Shown: positions 1 through 8,722 of the stretch, piece by piece
How positions within the stretch are numbered: the first letter of the stretch is position 1
Layout of the letters: each line of letters begins with the position of its first letter
Source of the DNA: CAXTKD01 sp964244885
GTDB taxonomy: Bacteria > Pseudomonadota > Alphaproteobacteria > Sphingomonadales > Sphingomonadaceae
Assembly: GCA_964244885.1 (NCBI GenBank)
Contig: CAXTKD010000007.1
Location: forward strand, 1-64,000
Direction: 5' to 3'
DNA: 64,000 nt
Made by a program: the position numbers and the translations under genes
The notes under the pieces: model-generated
Database searches by the model: none
Told to the model about the DNA's origin: nothing
Seen by the model: only the letters and a program-made list of their open reading frames with translations

Positions 1-787
<787 letters not shown>

Positions 788-815
788 GCGCGATCCCTGT
801 TGTAACCGGGACGAT

Positions 816-841
816 ATGATGTGCCTTTAGCGCAACACAAG
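816..841 (-). promoter_or_regulatory. Possible sigma-32 (RpoH) promoter of clpB
   Basis: On the reverse strand CTTGTG (841-836) is followed after 12 bases by CACATCAT (823-816). This resembles the alphaproteobacterial heat-shock pattern CTTG(AA)-N-CCCAT. It lies about 30 bases before the clpB ATG. clpB is a classic RpoH target, so the position is sensible, but the match is imperfect and untested. Confidence 0.35.
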
Positions 842-852
842 CCCTCAAGCCT

Positions 853-932
853 CCGTTCGTCCTGAGCCTGTCGAAGGACGAGATTTGCACCGCCGCGCGT
901 GCCACGTCCTTCGACAGGCTCAGGACGAACGG
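853..932. repeat. Inverted pair of 27-bp palindromic-repeat arms (REP-like, family C)
   Basis: CCGTTCGTCCTGAGCCTGTC plus GAAGGAC at 853-879 is repeated as its exact reverse complement at 906-932, with a 26-base centre. The same arm recurs at 8625-8651. It lies between the clpB start and the M28 peptidase stop and resembles the paired REP (BIME) arrangement common in sphingomonads. Confidence 0.8.
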
Positions 933-2566
933 GCTCGGAAGGTCATCTTCATTTTGCAGGCTTTTCCGCCTTCGCCTGCTTCGGCGCGAACACATCGCCA
1001 AAAAAGTCCCCCTTTGTACCAGAGCGGCCGCTGGTCGGCGTCTGCGAGCGCGCGGGTCACGCGGTAGTTGATCTCGGCGAAGCGGGCGCCCTGGTCCCAC
1101 AGGATAGGCAGGCTCATGTCGTCGCTCGGCTGGTGGTAATGTTTCGCGAAGAAATCGTCCCACTTCGCCTCGCCACCGTTGGCGTAGCCGGTGGCGAAGA
1201 ACACCGCCGGGACGCCCTGCTTGACGAACATATAATGGTCGCTGCGGGTGAACACGCCCTGCTCGGGGAAGGGGTCGCCGGAGAGCTTTACTCCCATCTC
1301 CGCCGCCGCCCTGGCGACCATCGGCCCCATCGTCGAATGGTCGGCGCCGAACGCCACGACGTCGGTGAACGGATAGAGCAGCACCGGCATGTCGAGGTCG
1401 ACGAGCGCGACGATGCTTTCGATCGGCACCGTCGGGTAATGCGCGAAATAGTCGGCGCCGAGCAGGCCCTTCTCCTCGGCGGTGTTGGCGATGAACAGCA
1501 TGCTGCGGCGCGGCTTGTCGGCGCCGGTGGCGAACGCCTTGGCGACCTCCAGCATCGTCGCGACGCCCGCCGCGTTGTCCAATGCGCCGTTGTAGATCGT
1601 GTCGCCCTTGCTCCCCTTGATGCCAAGGTGGTCGAGGTGGCCCATCAGGACGACGATCTCGTCCCTCAGCTTGGGGTCGCTGCCCGGCAGCAGCCCCGCG
1701 ACCTCCGGGCTGGTAATCGTCGTCCAGTCGGTGGTGCGCTCGATCCGCACGCTGGTCTTGAGCGCGAATCCCTTCGGTCGTGCCCCCGCCGCTTCGGCCT
1801 TCCGGACGGCGGCGTAGCTCCGCGCGGCGCCCGCGAACAGCGCCTCTGACGCCGGCGTGTTGAAGGTCGCGGCGGTGCGAATGCCCGGCGCCTCGACATG
1901 CGCCTTGCCGTCCTTGCCGACCCAGCTCAGCCGCGAGACGCCGACATATTGCAGTACCGTCTTCCACGGCTGCGTGCGGTCGCTCGACTCGGTGGCGATC
2001 GCGATGGTGCCGATCGCGCCGCGCGCCTGCGCCATCTTCGCCTTTTCGCTGTCGAGGTGCGCGCCGATCTCGCTCGGCATGCCTTTGGGAAAGCCGTCGA
2101 GCATGGCGACGATCTTGCCCTTGACGTTCAGGCCCTTGTAGTCGTCGAAGCCCTGTTTGGGCGCATCCAGGCCGTAGCCGACGAACACCACCGGCGCGCT
2201 GATGTCCTGCGCCTTCTCCAGCGGGCTCGCGCGGACGATCACCTCGGTGGCGTTGTCCCAGCGCTTCGTTCCCGCAGGGCCGCTCACCGTCACCGCCCCC
2301 GCCAGCAACTTGCTCTCCTGGAAGGTCACCTGCTGATACCAGCCGCCATTTTCGCCAGCGGGCTTCAGCCCCAGCCCCATGAACTGCGACGCGACGTAGC
2401 GCGCCGCGATCTCATGGCCCCGCGTGCCCGTTCCGCGCCCCTCCAGCAGATCGTCGGACAGGAAGGCGACATGCGCCTTGAACGAATCGGCGCTGAACAC
2501 CGGCGTGGCCGCCTGCGAAGCGGCCGAGGCGAGAAGGGCGAGAACGAGCAACGGTCGTGCGATCAT
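920..2566 (-). CDS. Secreted M28-family zinc aminopeptidase, apparent C-terminal frameshift
   Basis: Exported dinuclear-zinc peptidase with a signal peptide (about residues 1-20). M28 metal ligands are visible in order: MGHLDHLG, NGALDNAAG, AEEKG, VDLDMP and HQPSDD. A PA-type insert domain probably lies between the N-terminal region and the catalytic part. The start at 2566 has AAGGA six bases upstream. Oddity: near 1008-1012 a G5 run (coding strand) throws the frame. With one G fewer the tail would read YKGDFFGDVFAPKQAK and stop at 949-951. As written it reads YKGGLFWRCV and runs on into the repeat to 920. Family tails usually look like GDFFGD, so an indel, real or a sequencing error, is likely. 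Catalytic residues are unaffected. Confidence 0.9.
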   Translation of the reverse strand: MIARPLLVLALLASAASQAATPVFSADSFKAHVAFLSDDLLEGRGTGTRGHEIAARYVASQFMGLGLKPAGENGGWYQQVTFQESKLLAGAVTVSGPAGTKRWDNATEVIVRASPLEKAQDISAPVVFVGYGLDAPKQGFDDYKGLNVKGKIVAMLDGFPKGMPSEIGAHLDSEKAKMAQARGAIGTIAIATESSDRTQPWKTVLQYVGVSRLSWVGKDGKAHVEAPGIRTAATFNTPASEALFAGAARSYAAVRKAEAAGARPKGFALKTSVRIERTTDWTTITSPEVAGLLPGSDPKLRDEIVVLMGHLDHLGIKGSKGDTIYNGALDNAAGVATMLEVAKAFATGADKPRRSMLFIANTAEEKGLLGADYFAHYPTVPIESIVALVDLDMPVLLYPFTDVVAFGADHSTMGPMVARAAAEMGVKLSGDPFPEQGVFTRSDHYMFVKQGVPAVFFATGYANGGEAKWDDFFAKHYHQPSDDMSLPILWDQGARFAEINYRVTRALADADQRPLWYKGGLFWRCVRAEAGEGGKACKMKMTFRARSS

Positions 2567-2609
2567 GGGGCTTCCTTAGATGCCGGCTGCCGTTTTCTAG
2601 GGGCGGCGA

Positions 2610-2637
2610 TTGCGCCGCGCAAACGCGCAATTACAAC
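2610..2637 (+). promoter_or_regulatory. Possible sigma-70 promoter of the DUF5694-type gene
   Basis: TTGCGC (2610-2615), a 16-base spacer and TACAAC (2632-2637) precede the ATG at 2667 by about 30 bases. It lies in the short divergent gap to the M28 peptidase. The -35 and -10 are only partial matches to consensus. Confidence 0.35.
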
Positions 2638-2666
2638 GAGCTAGTCTTGCGCTTGGGGAGGAATGC

Positions 2667-3734
2667 ATGAGGACTGTCGGAATCATCGCGGCGGCGTTCG
2701 CGCTGTTGGCGGGGGCGGCGACGGCGCGCACGCCCGCCTTCGATCCAGCGTTGTTCAAGAAGAACGTCACCGGGCCGCGCACCCAGGTTTTCGTGCTCGG
2801 CACTCCGCATCTGAGCGGCCTGCCCAAGACCTTCAAGCTCGCCTATCTCACGCCGCTGCTCGACCGGCTGGCACGCTACAGGCCTGATATCATCACGATC
2901 GAAGGCCTGTCGGGGCCGTCCTGCGACGCGCTGGTGCGCTACAAGGCGATCTACCCCGATGTCGCCGAGACCTATTGCGCCAGCACCAAGGAGGCCGAGG
3001 CCGCCACCGGCCTGTCGCGCCCCGCCGCCGAAGCCGAGGTGCAAAGGATTCTCGCGGCCTGGCCCGCCGCGCCGAGTGCCGGACAGCGCCGCCACCTCGC
3101 CGCGGTGTTCGCGGCGGCGGGCGACCGCGCCTCGGCGATGATGCAGTGGCTGCGCCTCGCGCCCGCCGAGCGGCGACCCGGCGATGGCATCGACGCGCCG
3201 CTGATGGCCTATATCGAAGGCGCGCTGACCCGCGCCAACGAGAGTTACCAGATCGCCGCGACGCTCGCCGCGCGGCTTGGCCTCGAACGGGTCTATCTGA
3301 CCGACGACCACAGCGCCGACAGCATCGTCGCGACCCTGGGCCCAGGATATGAGAAGGCGCTGACCGCGCTGTGGAGCGCGCCGAACTCGCTGGTCGAGAC
3401 GTTAAAGGCGAGGGAAGCCGCGCTTCGCGATGGCGAGCAGACCCTCGCCTATTACCGCTTCGTCAATTTGCCCGCGAGCCAGATGGCGGCGATCAGCGGC
3501 GACTTCGGCGCGGCGCTCAAGCAGCAAAGCCCTGAGCTCTACGGTCGGCAATATGTCGCCTGGTGGGAGGTGCGGAACCTCCGCATGGTCGCCAACATCC
3601 GCGCCGCCTTCGGCAACCATCCCGGCGCCCGCGTGCTGTCGGTCGTCGGCTCTTCGCACAAGGCCTATTTCGACGCCTATCTGAACCTGATGCACGAGGT
3701 CGACCTGGTCGATGCCGAGGCCGTGCTGAAATAG
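2667..3734 (+). CDS. Secreted DUF5694 (TraB/GumN-like) family protein
   Basis: A 355-residue protein with a signal peptide (about 1-20, cut after ATARTP or nearby). The mature start TQVFVLGTPHLSG, followed by a helix and PDIITIEGLSG, is the hallmark of DUF5694 and related TraB/GumN-type proteins, where the GT-H motif and a later glutamate form a putative metal site. A second conserved segment, SVVGSSHKAYF, is near the C-terminus. The biochemical role is not known for this branch. The start is the ATG at 2667, with GGGGAGGA four bases upstream; an upstream in-frame start has no such site. Divergent from the M28 peptidase. The export call is firm, the family call moderate. Confidence 0.7.
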   Translation: MRTVGIIAAAFALLAGAATARTPAFDPALFKKNVTGPRTQVFVLGTPHLSGLPKTFKLAYLTPLLDRLARYRPDIITIEGLSGPSCDALVRYKAIYPDVAETYCASTKEAEAATGLSRPAAEAEVQRILAAWPAAPSAGQRRHLAAVFAAAGDRASAMMQWLRLAPAERRPGDGIDAPLMAYIEGALTRANESYQIAATLAARLGLERVYLTDDHSADSIVATLGPGYEKALTALWSAPNSLVETLKAREAALRDGEQTLAYYRFVNLPASQMAAISGDFGAALKQQSPELYGRQYVAWWEVRNLRMVANIRAAFGNHPGARVLSVVGSSHKAYFDAYLNLMHEVDLVDAEAVLK

Positions 3735-3766
3735 TTGCTTTTGTCGGCCACTTGTATGCAAGTTAA

Positions 3767-3791
3767 CCCAGCTGAAAACAAAGCTGGGGAG
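3767..3791 (+). promoter_or_regulatory. Hairpin overlapping the Shine-Dalgarno site of the RraA-like gene
   Basis: CCCAGCT (3767-3773) pairs with AGCTGGG (3782-3788) across an 8-base A-rich loop. The 3' arm runs into GGGGAG (3786-3791), the probable ribosome site of the gene starting at 3799. A folded leader could therefore mask the site. No ligand or regulator is suggested by the sequence. Confidence 0.4.
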
Positions 3792-3798
3792 ACATCGC

Positions 3799-4758
3799 AT
3801 GAAGAAGCTGCTTTTGGCGGCCGCCGCCGCGTCGGCGCTGGTCGCCACCCTGTCCGCGCCCGCCGCCGCGCAAGTAACGACGAGCAAGGAGCGCATCCTC
3901 TATTATACCGACGGCTGGACCGGGGAGCGCTTCCCCGACGGCCGCCCGCGCCTGCCCGATTCGCTGATCGACCGCGCCCGCGACATGACGATGGAGGATC
4001 TGTGGGACGAGCTTCGCTCCGCCGGCTACCTCAACCAATATGACGGCGGCGACTGGCACGCGCTCCACATCGAAAAGCCGATGGCCGGCCGCGCGATGAC
4101 GACTCAGTACATGCCGATGCGGCCCGATCTGACCGCGGCGATGAAGAAGGAAGGCCAGGCCGCGGGCATGACCAACCTGTCGCACAACGGCTGGCCGATC
4201 TCGCTCCTGCAGACGGGCGACGTCTGGGTCGCCGATGGCTACGGCAAGGTGGTCGAGGGCACGCTGATCGGCTCCAACCTCGGCTCGGCGATCGCCGCCA
4301 AGACCAAGACCGGCTTCGTCTTCAACGCCGCGATCCGCGACGAGGCGCAGAACGCCGAATTCCCCAACTTCAACGGCTGGTATCGCGCGCAGGACCCGTC
4401 GGGCTGGGCGCAGATGCAGCTGATGTCGGTGAACGCGCCGATCCACATCGGCCGCGCGACGGTGCTGCCGGGCGACCTCGTCGTCGCCAACAAGCAGGGC
4501 GTGATCTTCATCCCGGCGATCATCGCCGAGGACATCGTCTCCCGCGCCGAGCTCACCTCGCTCCGCGACGCCTATAATTTCGAGCTCAACCGCACGGGCA
4601 AGAACGGCACGACCTTCGAAGGCGGCTGGGACGCCGCGAAATACCAGGGCCTCTCGGCCTGGCTGAAGCAGCACCCGAAGATGCTCAAGATGAGCCAGGC
4701 GACCTACGACCGGCTGGTGGCGGAAGCGCTCCAGCCGCGTCCGCCGCGCCCGCGCTAA
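3799..4758 (+). CDS. Exported RraA-fold (dimethylmenaquinone methyltransferase-like) protein
   Basis: A 319-residue protein with a clear signal peptide (about 1-24, AAAQ cleavage) and an RraA-type domain over about residues 90-260. The family core GDVWVADGYGKV, then LIGSNLGSAIA and FNAAIRDE, matches the RraA/HMG-aldolase fold. In that fold a G-x(n)-R-D segment binds substrate and metal in aldolases. RraA proteins are normally cytoplasmic RNase E inhibitors or hydroxymethylglutarate-type aldolases. The export signal points instead to a periplasmic, probably enzymatic, role that cannot be specified. The tail after 270 is Pro/Arg rich. The gene is bounded by a leader hairpin and a good terminator, so it is probably monocistronic. 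Confidence 0.8.
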   Translation: MKKLLLAAAAASALVATLSAPAAAQVTTSKERILYYTDGWTGERFPDGRPRLPDSLIDRARDMTMEDLWDELRSAGYLNQYDGGDWHALHIEKPMAGRAMTTQYMPMRPDLTAAMKKEGQAAGMTNLSHNGWPISLLQTGDVWVADGYGKVVEGTLIGSNLGSAIAAKTKTGFVFNAAIRDEAQNAEFPNFNGWYRAQDPSGWAQMQLMSVNAPIHIGRATVLPGDLVVANKQGVIFIPAIIAEDIVSRAELTSLRDAYNFELNRTGKNGTTFEGGWDAAKYQGLSAWLKQHPKMLKMSQATYDRLVAEALQPRPPRPR

Positions 4759-4766
4759 ACGGAGAA

Positions 4767-4794
4767 GGGCCGCTCGCGCGCGGGCGGCCCTTTC
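4767..4794 (+). terminator. Intrinsic terminator after the RraA-like gene
   Basis: GGGCCGC (4767-4773) and GCGGCCC (4784-4790) form a 7-bp GC stem followed directly by TTTC. It starts nine bases after the stop codon and lies between convergent genes. Confidence 0.7.
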
Positions 4795-4798
4795 GCCC

Positions 4799-5521
4799 TC
4801 AAGCGGCTTCGCGCGAGCGCCTCCGCGCGACACCGCCGACCACGGCGAGACCGGCCGCCATCATCGCCCACTCGCCCGGTTCGGGCACCGGCGTGACGCT
4901 GCGCGAAAAGGCGCACGCGTCATCGCCATAGGCGCAGGTCGTGGCGATCACGAAGGTGGTAAAGTCGCCCTTGCTGTTGCCGTCACCATCGAAGCCGGAG
5001 ACATAGAACGCCAGTGATGCGGTATGGAAAGTGTAGTCGCCCGCTGGGGCGCTTCCACCGTGCGGCGTGAACGTGCCGAACAAAACATTGTTGATCGACT
5101 CGCCGGGCGCCAGCGCCACTTCGCGCCCTAGGAACGATGGCGGATCGAAGTTGAAGCTGAAGTCATAAGGCGGATTTTCGCTGCACACGTTGAAGTTTCC
5201 GGTGCAGGTGTAGCTGACGGTCATGCCGACCGAATGGTCCTGCGACAGGTCGAAACCAAGCGCCGCGATCTCGTCGTCGGTCGGTCCGCCGAGGATCGCC
5301 ACGCCGCCGGGGCCGGTCTGGAGAGGCTCCGAATCGGCGTCGAGCGTGAAGCTGAAATAGACCGGGATGCTGTCGGTCGTGGTGGCGGTGCCGGTCGCCT
5401 GATCGAAGGTCAGCGTACCATGCGCCATCGCGAGCGCCGGCGCGGGGGCGAGCAGCGCGCCGAGCAGCGCGAAGCCCGCGACACCAAGGCCACCGGCCCG
5501 AAGCTTCATCCCTGCGATCAT
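4799..5521 (-). CDS. PEPxxWA-CTERM sorting-domain protein
   Basis: A 240-residue exported protein. A signal peptide covers about residues 1-30. A beta-rich body of unknown fold contains two cysteine pairs (CTGNFNVC and CAYGDDAC). The C-terminus is a textbook PEP-CTERM tripartite signal: PEPGEWA, a hydrophobic stretch, then RRRSR. Such tails are processed by exosortase and are linked to exopolysaccharide producers; no exosortase gene is in the window. The ATG at 5521 is chosen because a G-rich site (GAGGGGACAGGG) precedes it. A second ATG four codons in (5509) is possible, and a longer upstream reading looks non-coding. Confidence 0.85.
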   Translation of the reverse strand: MIAGMKLRAGGLGVAGFALLGALLAPAPALAMAHGTLTFDQATGTATTTDSIPVYFSFTLDADSEPLQTGPGGVAILGGPTDDEIAALGFDLSQDHSVGMTVSYTCTGNFNVCSENPPYDFSFNFDPPSFLGREVALAPGESINNVLFGTFTPHGGSAPAGDYTFHTASLAFYVSGFDGDGNSKGDFTTFVIATTCAYGDDACAFSRSVTPVPEPGEWAMMAAGLAVVGGVARRRSREAA

Positions 5522-5684
5522 CGCCCTGTCCCCTCGCGCGCCAGCGGGCGCCCGCGCATGGGGAAAGCAAGGATCGCGCCACGCAGGGTTAAGCGAGCGG
5601 CGGCAGACGGTTAACCGCGAAGGGCCTGAAGCGCCGCCGCGCGACTGTAAAGATTCCCGACTCCGCACGCTAGACCGGGCTTGC

Positions 5685-7247
5685 TCAGGCGTTTGCCGCG
5701 TTCATCGCGGAGACCAGCCGCAGCGCCGCGTGCGCCGAGCGGACGGCGCCTTCCTGCCAGGCGGGGAGGTAGCTCAGATGCTCGCCCGCGAAGACGAACG
5801 GCCCGTCGCCCTTCGACAGCAGCGCGTAGGCTGTCTTGCGCTGGTCGTCGCTCCATTCGGCGGTGACGCCCTCGTTGTAGGGGGTGCGCGCCCAGGCGAC
5901 GGTGATCGGCTTAGTCAGCTCCTTGGAGCGTCCCGGGTGCATCCGCTCGATCACCCCGCGCGAGATCGCGAAGCGCTCCTCGGCGGTCATCGCGCTGAAC
6001 TTCGGCGGCCCGTCCGGCCCCGAGAAGCCGATCGAATAGGCGCCGACCAGCACGCCCTTCGGCGCGTTCCAGTTGCCCGACGGGTACCAGACGAGCTCGC
6101 TCGGGGCCGAGGTCCAGGCGAGGCCGCCGTAGATATGGTCGTCCTGCTCCCAGAAGCGCCGCGACTCGAACGCCACCTTGGTGCCGACGGCGTAGGTCGG
6201 TGTCGCGATCGCCGCCTTCACGGGCTTCGAGAAGTCCGAGTCGATCTTGCGCAGGACGTTGAGCGGGATGGTGCAGACGCAGAAGTCGGCGTCGATCGTC
6301 CGGGGCGCCCCGCCGGGGCCGCTGTACACCGCCTGCACCCCCTTGCCCGTGCGGCGAAGCCGGGTCACCGGGCTCGACAGCTTCACCATCGGCTGGACTC
6401 GCTCGTAGATCGCGTGCGCGATGCGGTCCATGCCGCCGACCGGCTGGAACATCGGCGCCTGCTGGTCGATGACCTCTTCGAACACCAGCCCCGCGCCCCA
6501 GAATCGGTCGTCGAGCATCGCGGAGAGCGGCAGCGGATCGGCCGGGATGCCCGGCGCGCCATAGCCGCCGGGCTCGGTGGCCCAGCCCGATCGGCCGGTC
6601 GCGTGATAGCGCCGCGCGCCGTCGAGGTCGCCATAGGCCGACAAATACTGAAGCAGCGCCTGCTTATCGATTCCGGTCAGCTCGACATCGAGCGCGCCCT
6701 TGTCGATCGCCTTGGCGAGCAGCTCGGCGAAATGGCCGCGGGTGTCGTTCACCGCCTGCCGCCCGCTGACCACCTTGGTGCCGTAGTCGAACCCGGCGGC
6801 GCGGTTGACGTTGACCATCACCTCGATCGGCACGCCGAACTGCTTGGCGTAGCCCAGGATGCCGGTGTGCCAGGTCGGCAGCCGCGCCGCGCCGGCGTTC
6901 AGGTAATTGCCGGGATCGAAGGCGCAGAGCTGATCGGCCATGCCGGTCTGGACGATGCGGTCGCCGCCGCGCACCGACCATACGCGCCCGGCGACGCGGT
7001 CGCGCGCCTCCAGCACGGTCACGCGGTATCCCGCCTGCGACAGCTCGTAGGCCGAGACCAGCCCGGCGATCCCGGCCCCCAGGACCAGCACGTGCCGCCC
7101 CCTGCCGCTGCCGGGCGCGAGGTCGGGCGTCGTCGAGGCCAGCGCCGCGTCGCCCAACAGCCCCATGGCCTGCATCGCCGCATAGACCGCGCTGTAGCCG
7201 CCCGCCCGGCCAACACCGTTCAGAAATCCGCGCCGCGTCAATCCCAT
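5685..7247 (-). CDS. Tat-exported flavin amine oxidase family protein
   Basis: A 520-residue FAD-dependent oxidoreductase of the monoamine oxidase / L-amino acid oxidase superfamily. It opens with a twin-arginine signal, LTRRGFLNGVG. A Rossmann GAGIAGL motif follows at about residue 60, then VTVLEARDRVAGRVW, the FAD-pyrophosphate and GG-motif region. The C-terminal FAD segment is FVFAGEHLSYLPAWQEGA. Substrate is probably an amino acid or amine oxidised in the periplasm with H2O2 release, but the specificity is unreadable. The start at 7247 has GGGGGA eight bases upstream; the in-frame start further out (7286) lacks a site and would bury the Tat signal. It has its own divergent upstream region. 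Confidence 0.9.
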   Translation of the reverse strand: MGLTRRGFLNGVGRAGGYSAVYAAMQAMGLLGDAALASTTPDLAPGSGRGRHVLVLGAGIAGLVSAYELSQAGYRVTVLEARDRVAGRVWSVRGGDRIVQTGMADQLCAFDPGNYLNAGAARLPTWHTGILGYAKQFGVPIEVMVNVNRAAGFDYGTKVVSGRQAVNDTRGHFAELLAKAIDKGALDVELTGIDKQALLQYLSAYGDLDGARRYHATGRSGWATEPGGYGAPGIPADPLPLSAMLDDRFWGAGLVFEEVIDQQAPMFQPVGGMDRIAHAIYERVQPMVKLSSPVTRLRRTGKGVQAVYSGPGGAPRTIDADFCVCTIPLNVLRKIDSDFSKPVKAAIATPTYAVGTKVAFESRRFWEQDDHIYGGLAWTSAPSELVWYPSGNWNAPKGVLVGAYSIGFSGPDGPPKFSAMTAEERFAISRGVIERMHPGRSKELTKPITVAWARTPYNEGVTAEWSDDQRKTAYALLSKGDGPFVFAGEHLSYLPAWQEGAVRSAHAALRLVSAMNAANA

Positions 7248-7408
7248 CTGGTCCCCCGTTCTCCCGGGTACCAAGCTATGCCGCACCGCAGCATTTGACT
7301 AGCGCCATTCGGCGGCAACCCTGTTGCTGGCGTTTGGACGGCCGCCTGCTATACCGGATGCGTTGCGTTGCAGACCGGTCGGCCCGATCCTTGAGACGGA
7401 GAATGGTG

Positions 7409-7939
7409 ATGCTGCGAGCGGGGCTTGGTTTTGGAACAGCGCTACTCGTCGCGGCGGCGCCGGCAGAAAGCGCGCTCGATCAAGCGATTGCCTGTCGCCT
7501 TCCTCTCGAGTCGATGATCGCCGCCGTGGACGCAGTACCTGAGAGCCTCCGTCCGGTGAAGGAATATGCGGAAGGCGCCGTTTACACGATAAAAAGTCCC
7601 GCGCGCGCCTTCGGCCTGGACGCAACGACAGTGCGGGCGGAGATCTGGCGCCGATCAGCCTGCGGTCCCGATGCTCACTCGGATAGCGAATGCCTTCATC
7701 TGATCGACAACACTTTGATCTCGACCTTCGACCGCACCTATGCAGCGGCGAAAACGGCGGTCGAAACGACCACCGGTCAGCCGTGCGTCGAGCACTGGTC
7801 CGAACGGGAGCGCTTCGAAAAAACGAAATGCCTGTTCAAGACTTCAGCGGGAGAAGGCGTGCTCTACGCGCCCAATGCCAAGGGCGCGGCGAGCATCACG
7901 TGCGCCTACACGACCAGAGCGGATGACGCCGGCGGCTAG
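7409..7939 (+). CDS. Hypothetical secreted protein
   Basis: A 176-residue protein of no recognised family. It has an N-terminal signal peptide (about 1-20, MLRAGLGFGTALLVAAAP) and five cysteines in the mature part, which suits an oxidised periplasmic protein. The ATG at 7409 is preferred because GGAG stands eight bases upstream; the ATG at 7403 is too close to it. The last four bases overlap the stop of infC, which is transcribed towards it. Composition is slightly less GC-rich than its neighbours, so it may be recently acquired. Confidence 0.7.
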   Translation: MLRAGLGFGTALLVAAAPAESALDQAIACRLPLESMIAAVDAVPESLRPVKEYAEGAVYTIKSPARAFGLDATTVRAEIWRRSACGPDAHSDSECLHLIDNTLISTFDRTYAAAKTAVETTTGQPCVEHWSERERFEKTKCLFKTSAGEGVLYAPNAKGAASITCAYTTRADDAGG

Positions 7940-8487
7940 ACCTTCGGCGCCATCACCATCAGCATCTGGCGGCCTTCCATCTTCGGATGCTGCTCGATCT
8001 TCGCGTACTCGGCCATGTCGGCCTGGACGCGCTGCATCAGGATCATGCCGAGCTGGCCGTGGGCGAGCTCACGGCCGCGGAAGCGCAGCGTGATCTTCAC
8101 CTTGTCGCCTTCGCCGATGAACTTCGCCACCGCCTTCATCTTCGTATCATAATCATGATCGTCGATGTTCGGACGCATCTTGATCTCCTTGATCTCCTGC
8201 GTCTTCTGGTTCTTGCGGGCGAGCGCCGCCTTCTTCTGCGCCTCGTACTTGAACTTGCCGACGTCGAGGATCTTGGCGACGGGCGGATCGGCGTTCGGCG
8301 AGATTTCAACGAGGTCGAGGCCGACCTCGCGGGCAATCGCCATCGCCTCCTTGGTGTAGAGCACGCCGAGATTCTCGCCGTCCTGGTCGATCACGCGCAC
8401 CTTGGGCACGGTGATGAACTCATTGTAGCGCGGTCCGGAAAGCTGCGGCGTGGGCGCCATCGAACGGCGCGAAACTGGCAAGGCGAT
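7936..8487 (-). CDS. infC: Translation initiation factor IF-3, probable ATC start
   Basis: IF-3 binds the 30S subunit and checks start-codon pairing. Both domains are complete: the N-domain begins GPRYNEFITVPKVRVID, and the C-domain carries the HDYDTKMKAVAKFIGEGDKVK region. AGGAG lies eight bases before ATC at 8487-8485 (ATC GCC TTG CCA). The in-frame TTG (8481) and ATG (8460) are too far from any ribosome site. Known infC genes use rare start codons (AUU in Escherichia coli) so that IF-3 represses its own translation, and ATC here would fit that scheme. Lies downstream of thrS on the same strand, the usual order, but rpmI and rplT do not follow. Confidence 0.95.
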   Translation of the reverse strand: MALPVSRRSMAPTPQLSGPRYNEFITVPKVRVIDQDGENLGVLYTKEAMAIAREVGLDLVEISPNADPPVAKILDVGKFKYEAQKKAALARKNQKTQEIKEIKMRPNIDDHDYDTKMKAVAKFIGEGDKVKITLRFRGRELAHGQLGMILMQRVQADMAEYAKIEQHPKMEGRQMLMVMAPKV

Positions 8488-8624
8488 GGGTCGGTCTCCT
8501 GTGGATTTACGAAGGTCTATGTAGTGCGAAACGGGGTCGAGCGAAAGGTGGGGTGCGGAGGGGCCGCATTTGGCGCGCGAGCGTCGTGCGAGCTCCGACC
8601 GTAGCAGCCTCGTCCCACCCTTAT

Positions 8625-8707
8625 CCGTTCGTCCTGAGCCTGTCGAAGGACGTAGTCGCTCCGACGTCGGAGCATGCCACGTGGTTCGACAAGCTCACCA
8701 CGAACGG
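8625..8707. repeat. REP-like family C pair between thrS and infC
   Basis: The 27-bp arm seen at 853-879 recurs at 8625-8651. A degenerate inverted partner is at 8681-8707 (GTGGTTCGACAAGCTCACCA then CGAACGG). The centre holds a perfect 16-bp palindrome, GCTCCGACGTCGGAGC, at 8658-8673. The element lies in the leader between the thrS stop and infC. Confidence 0.75.
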
Positions 8708-8722
8708 AGGTTTGTATGGAGG

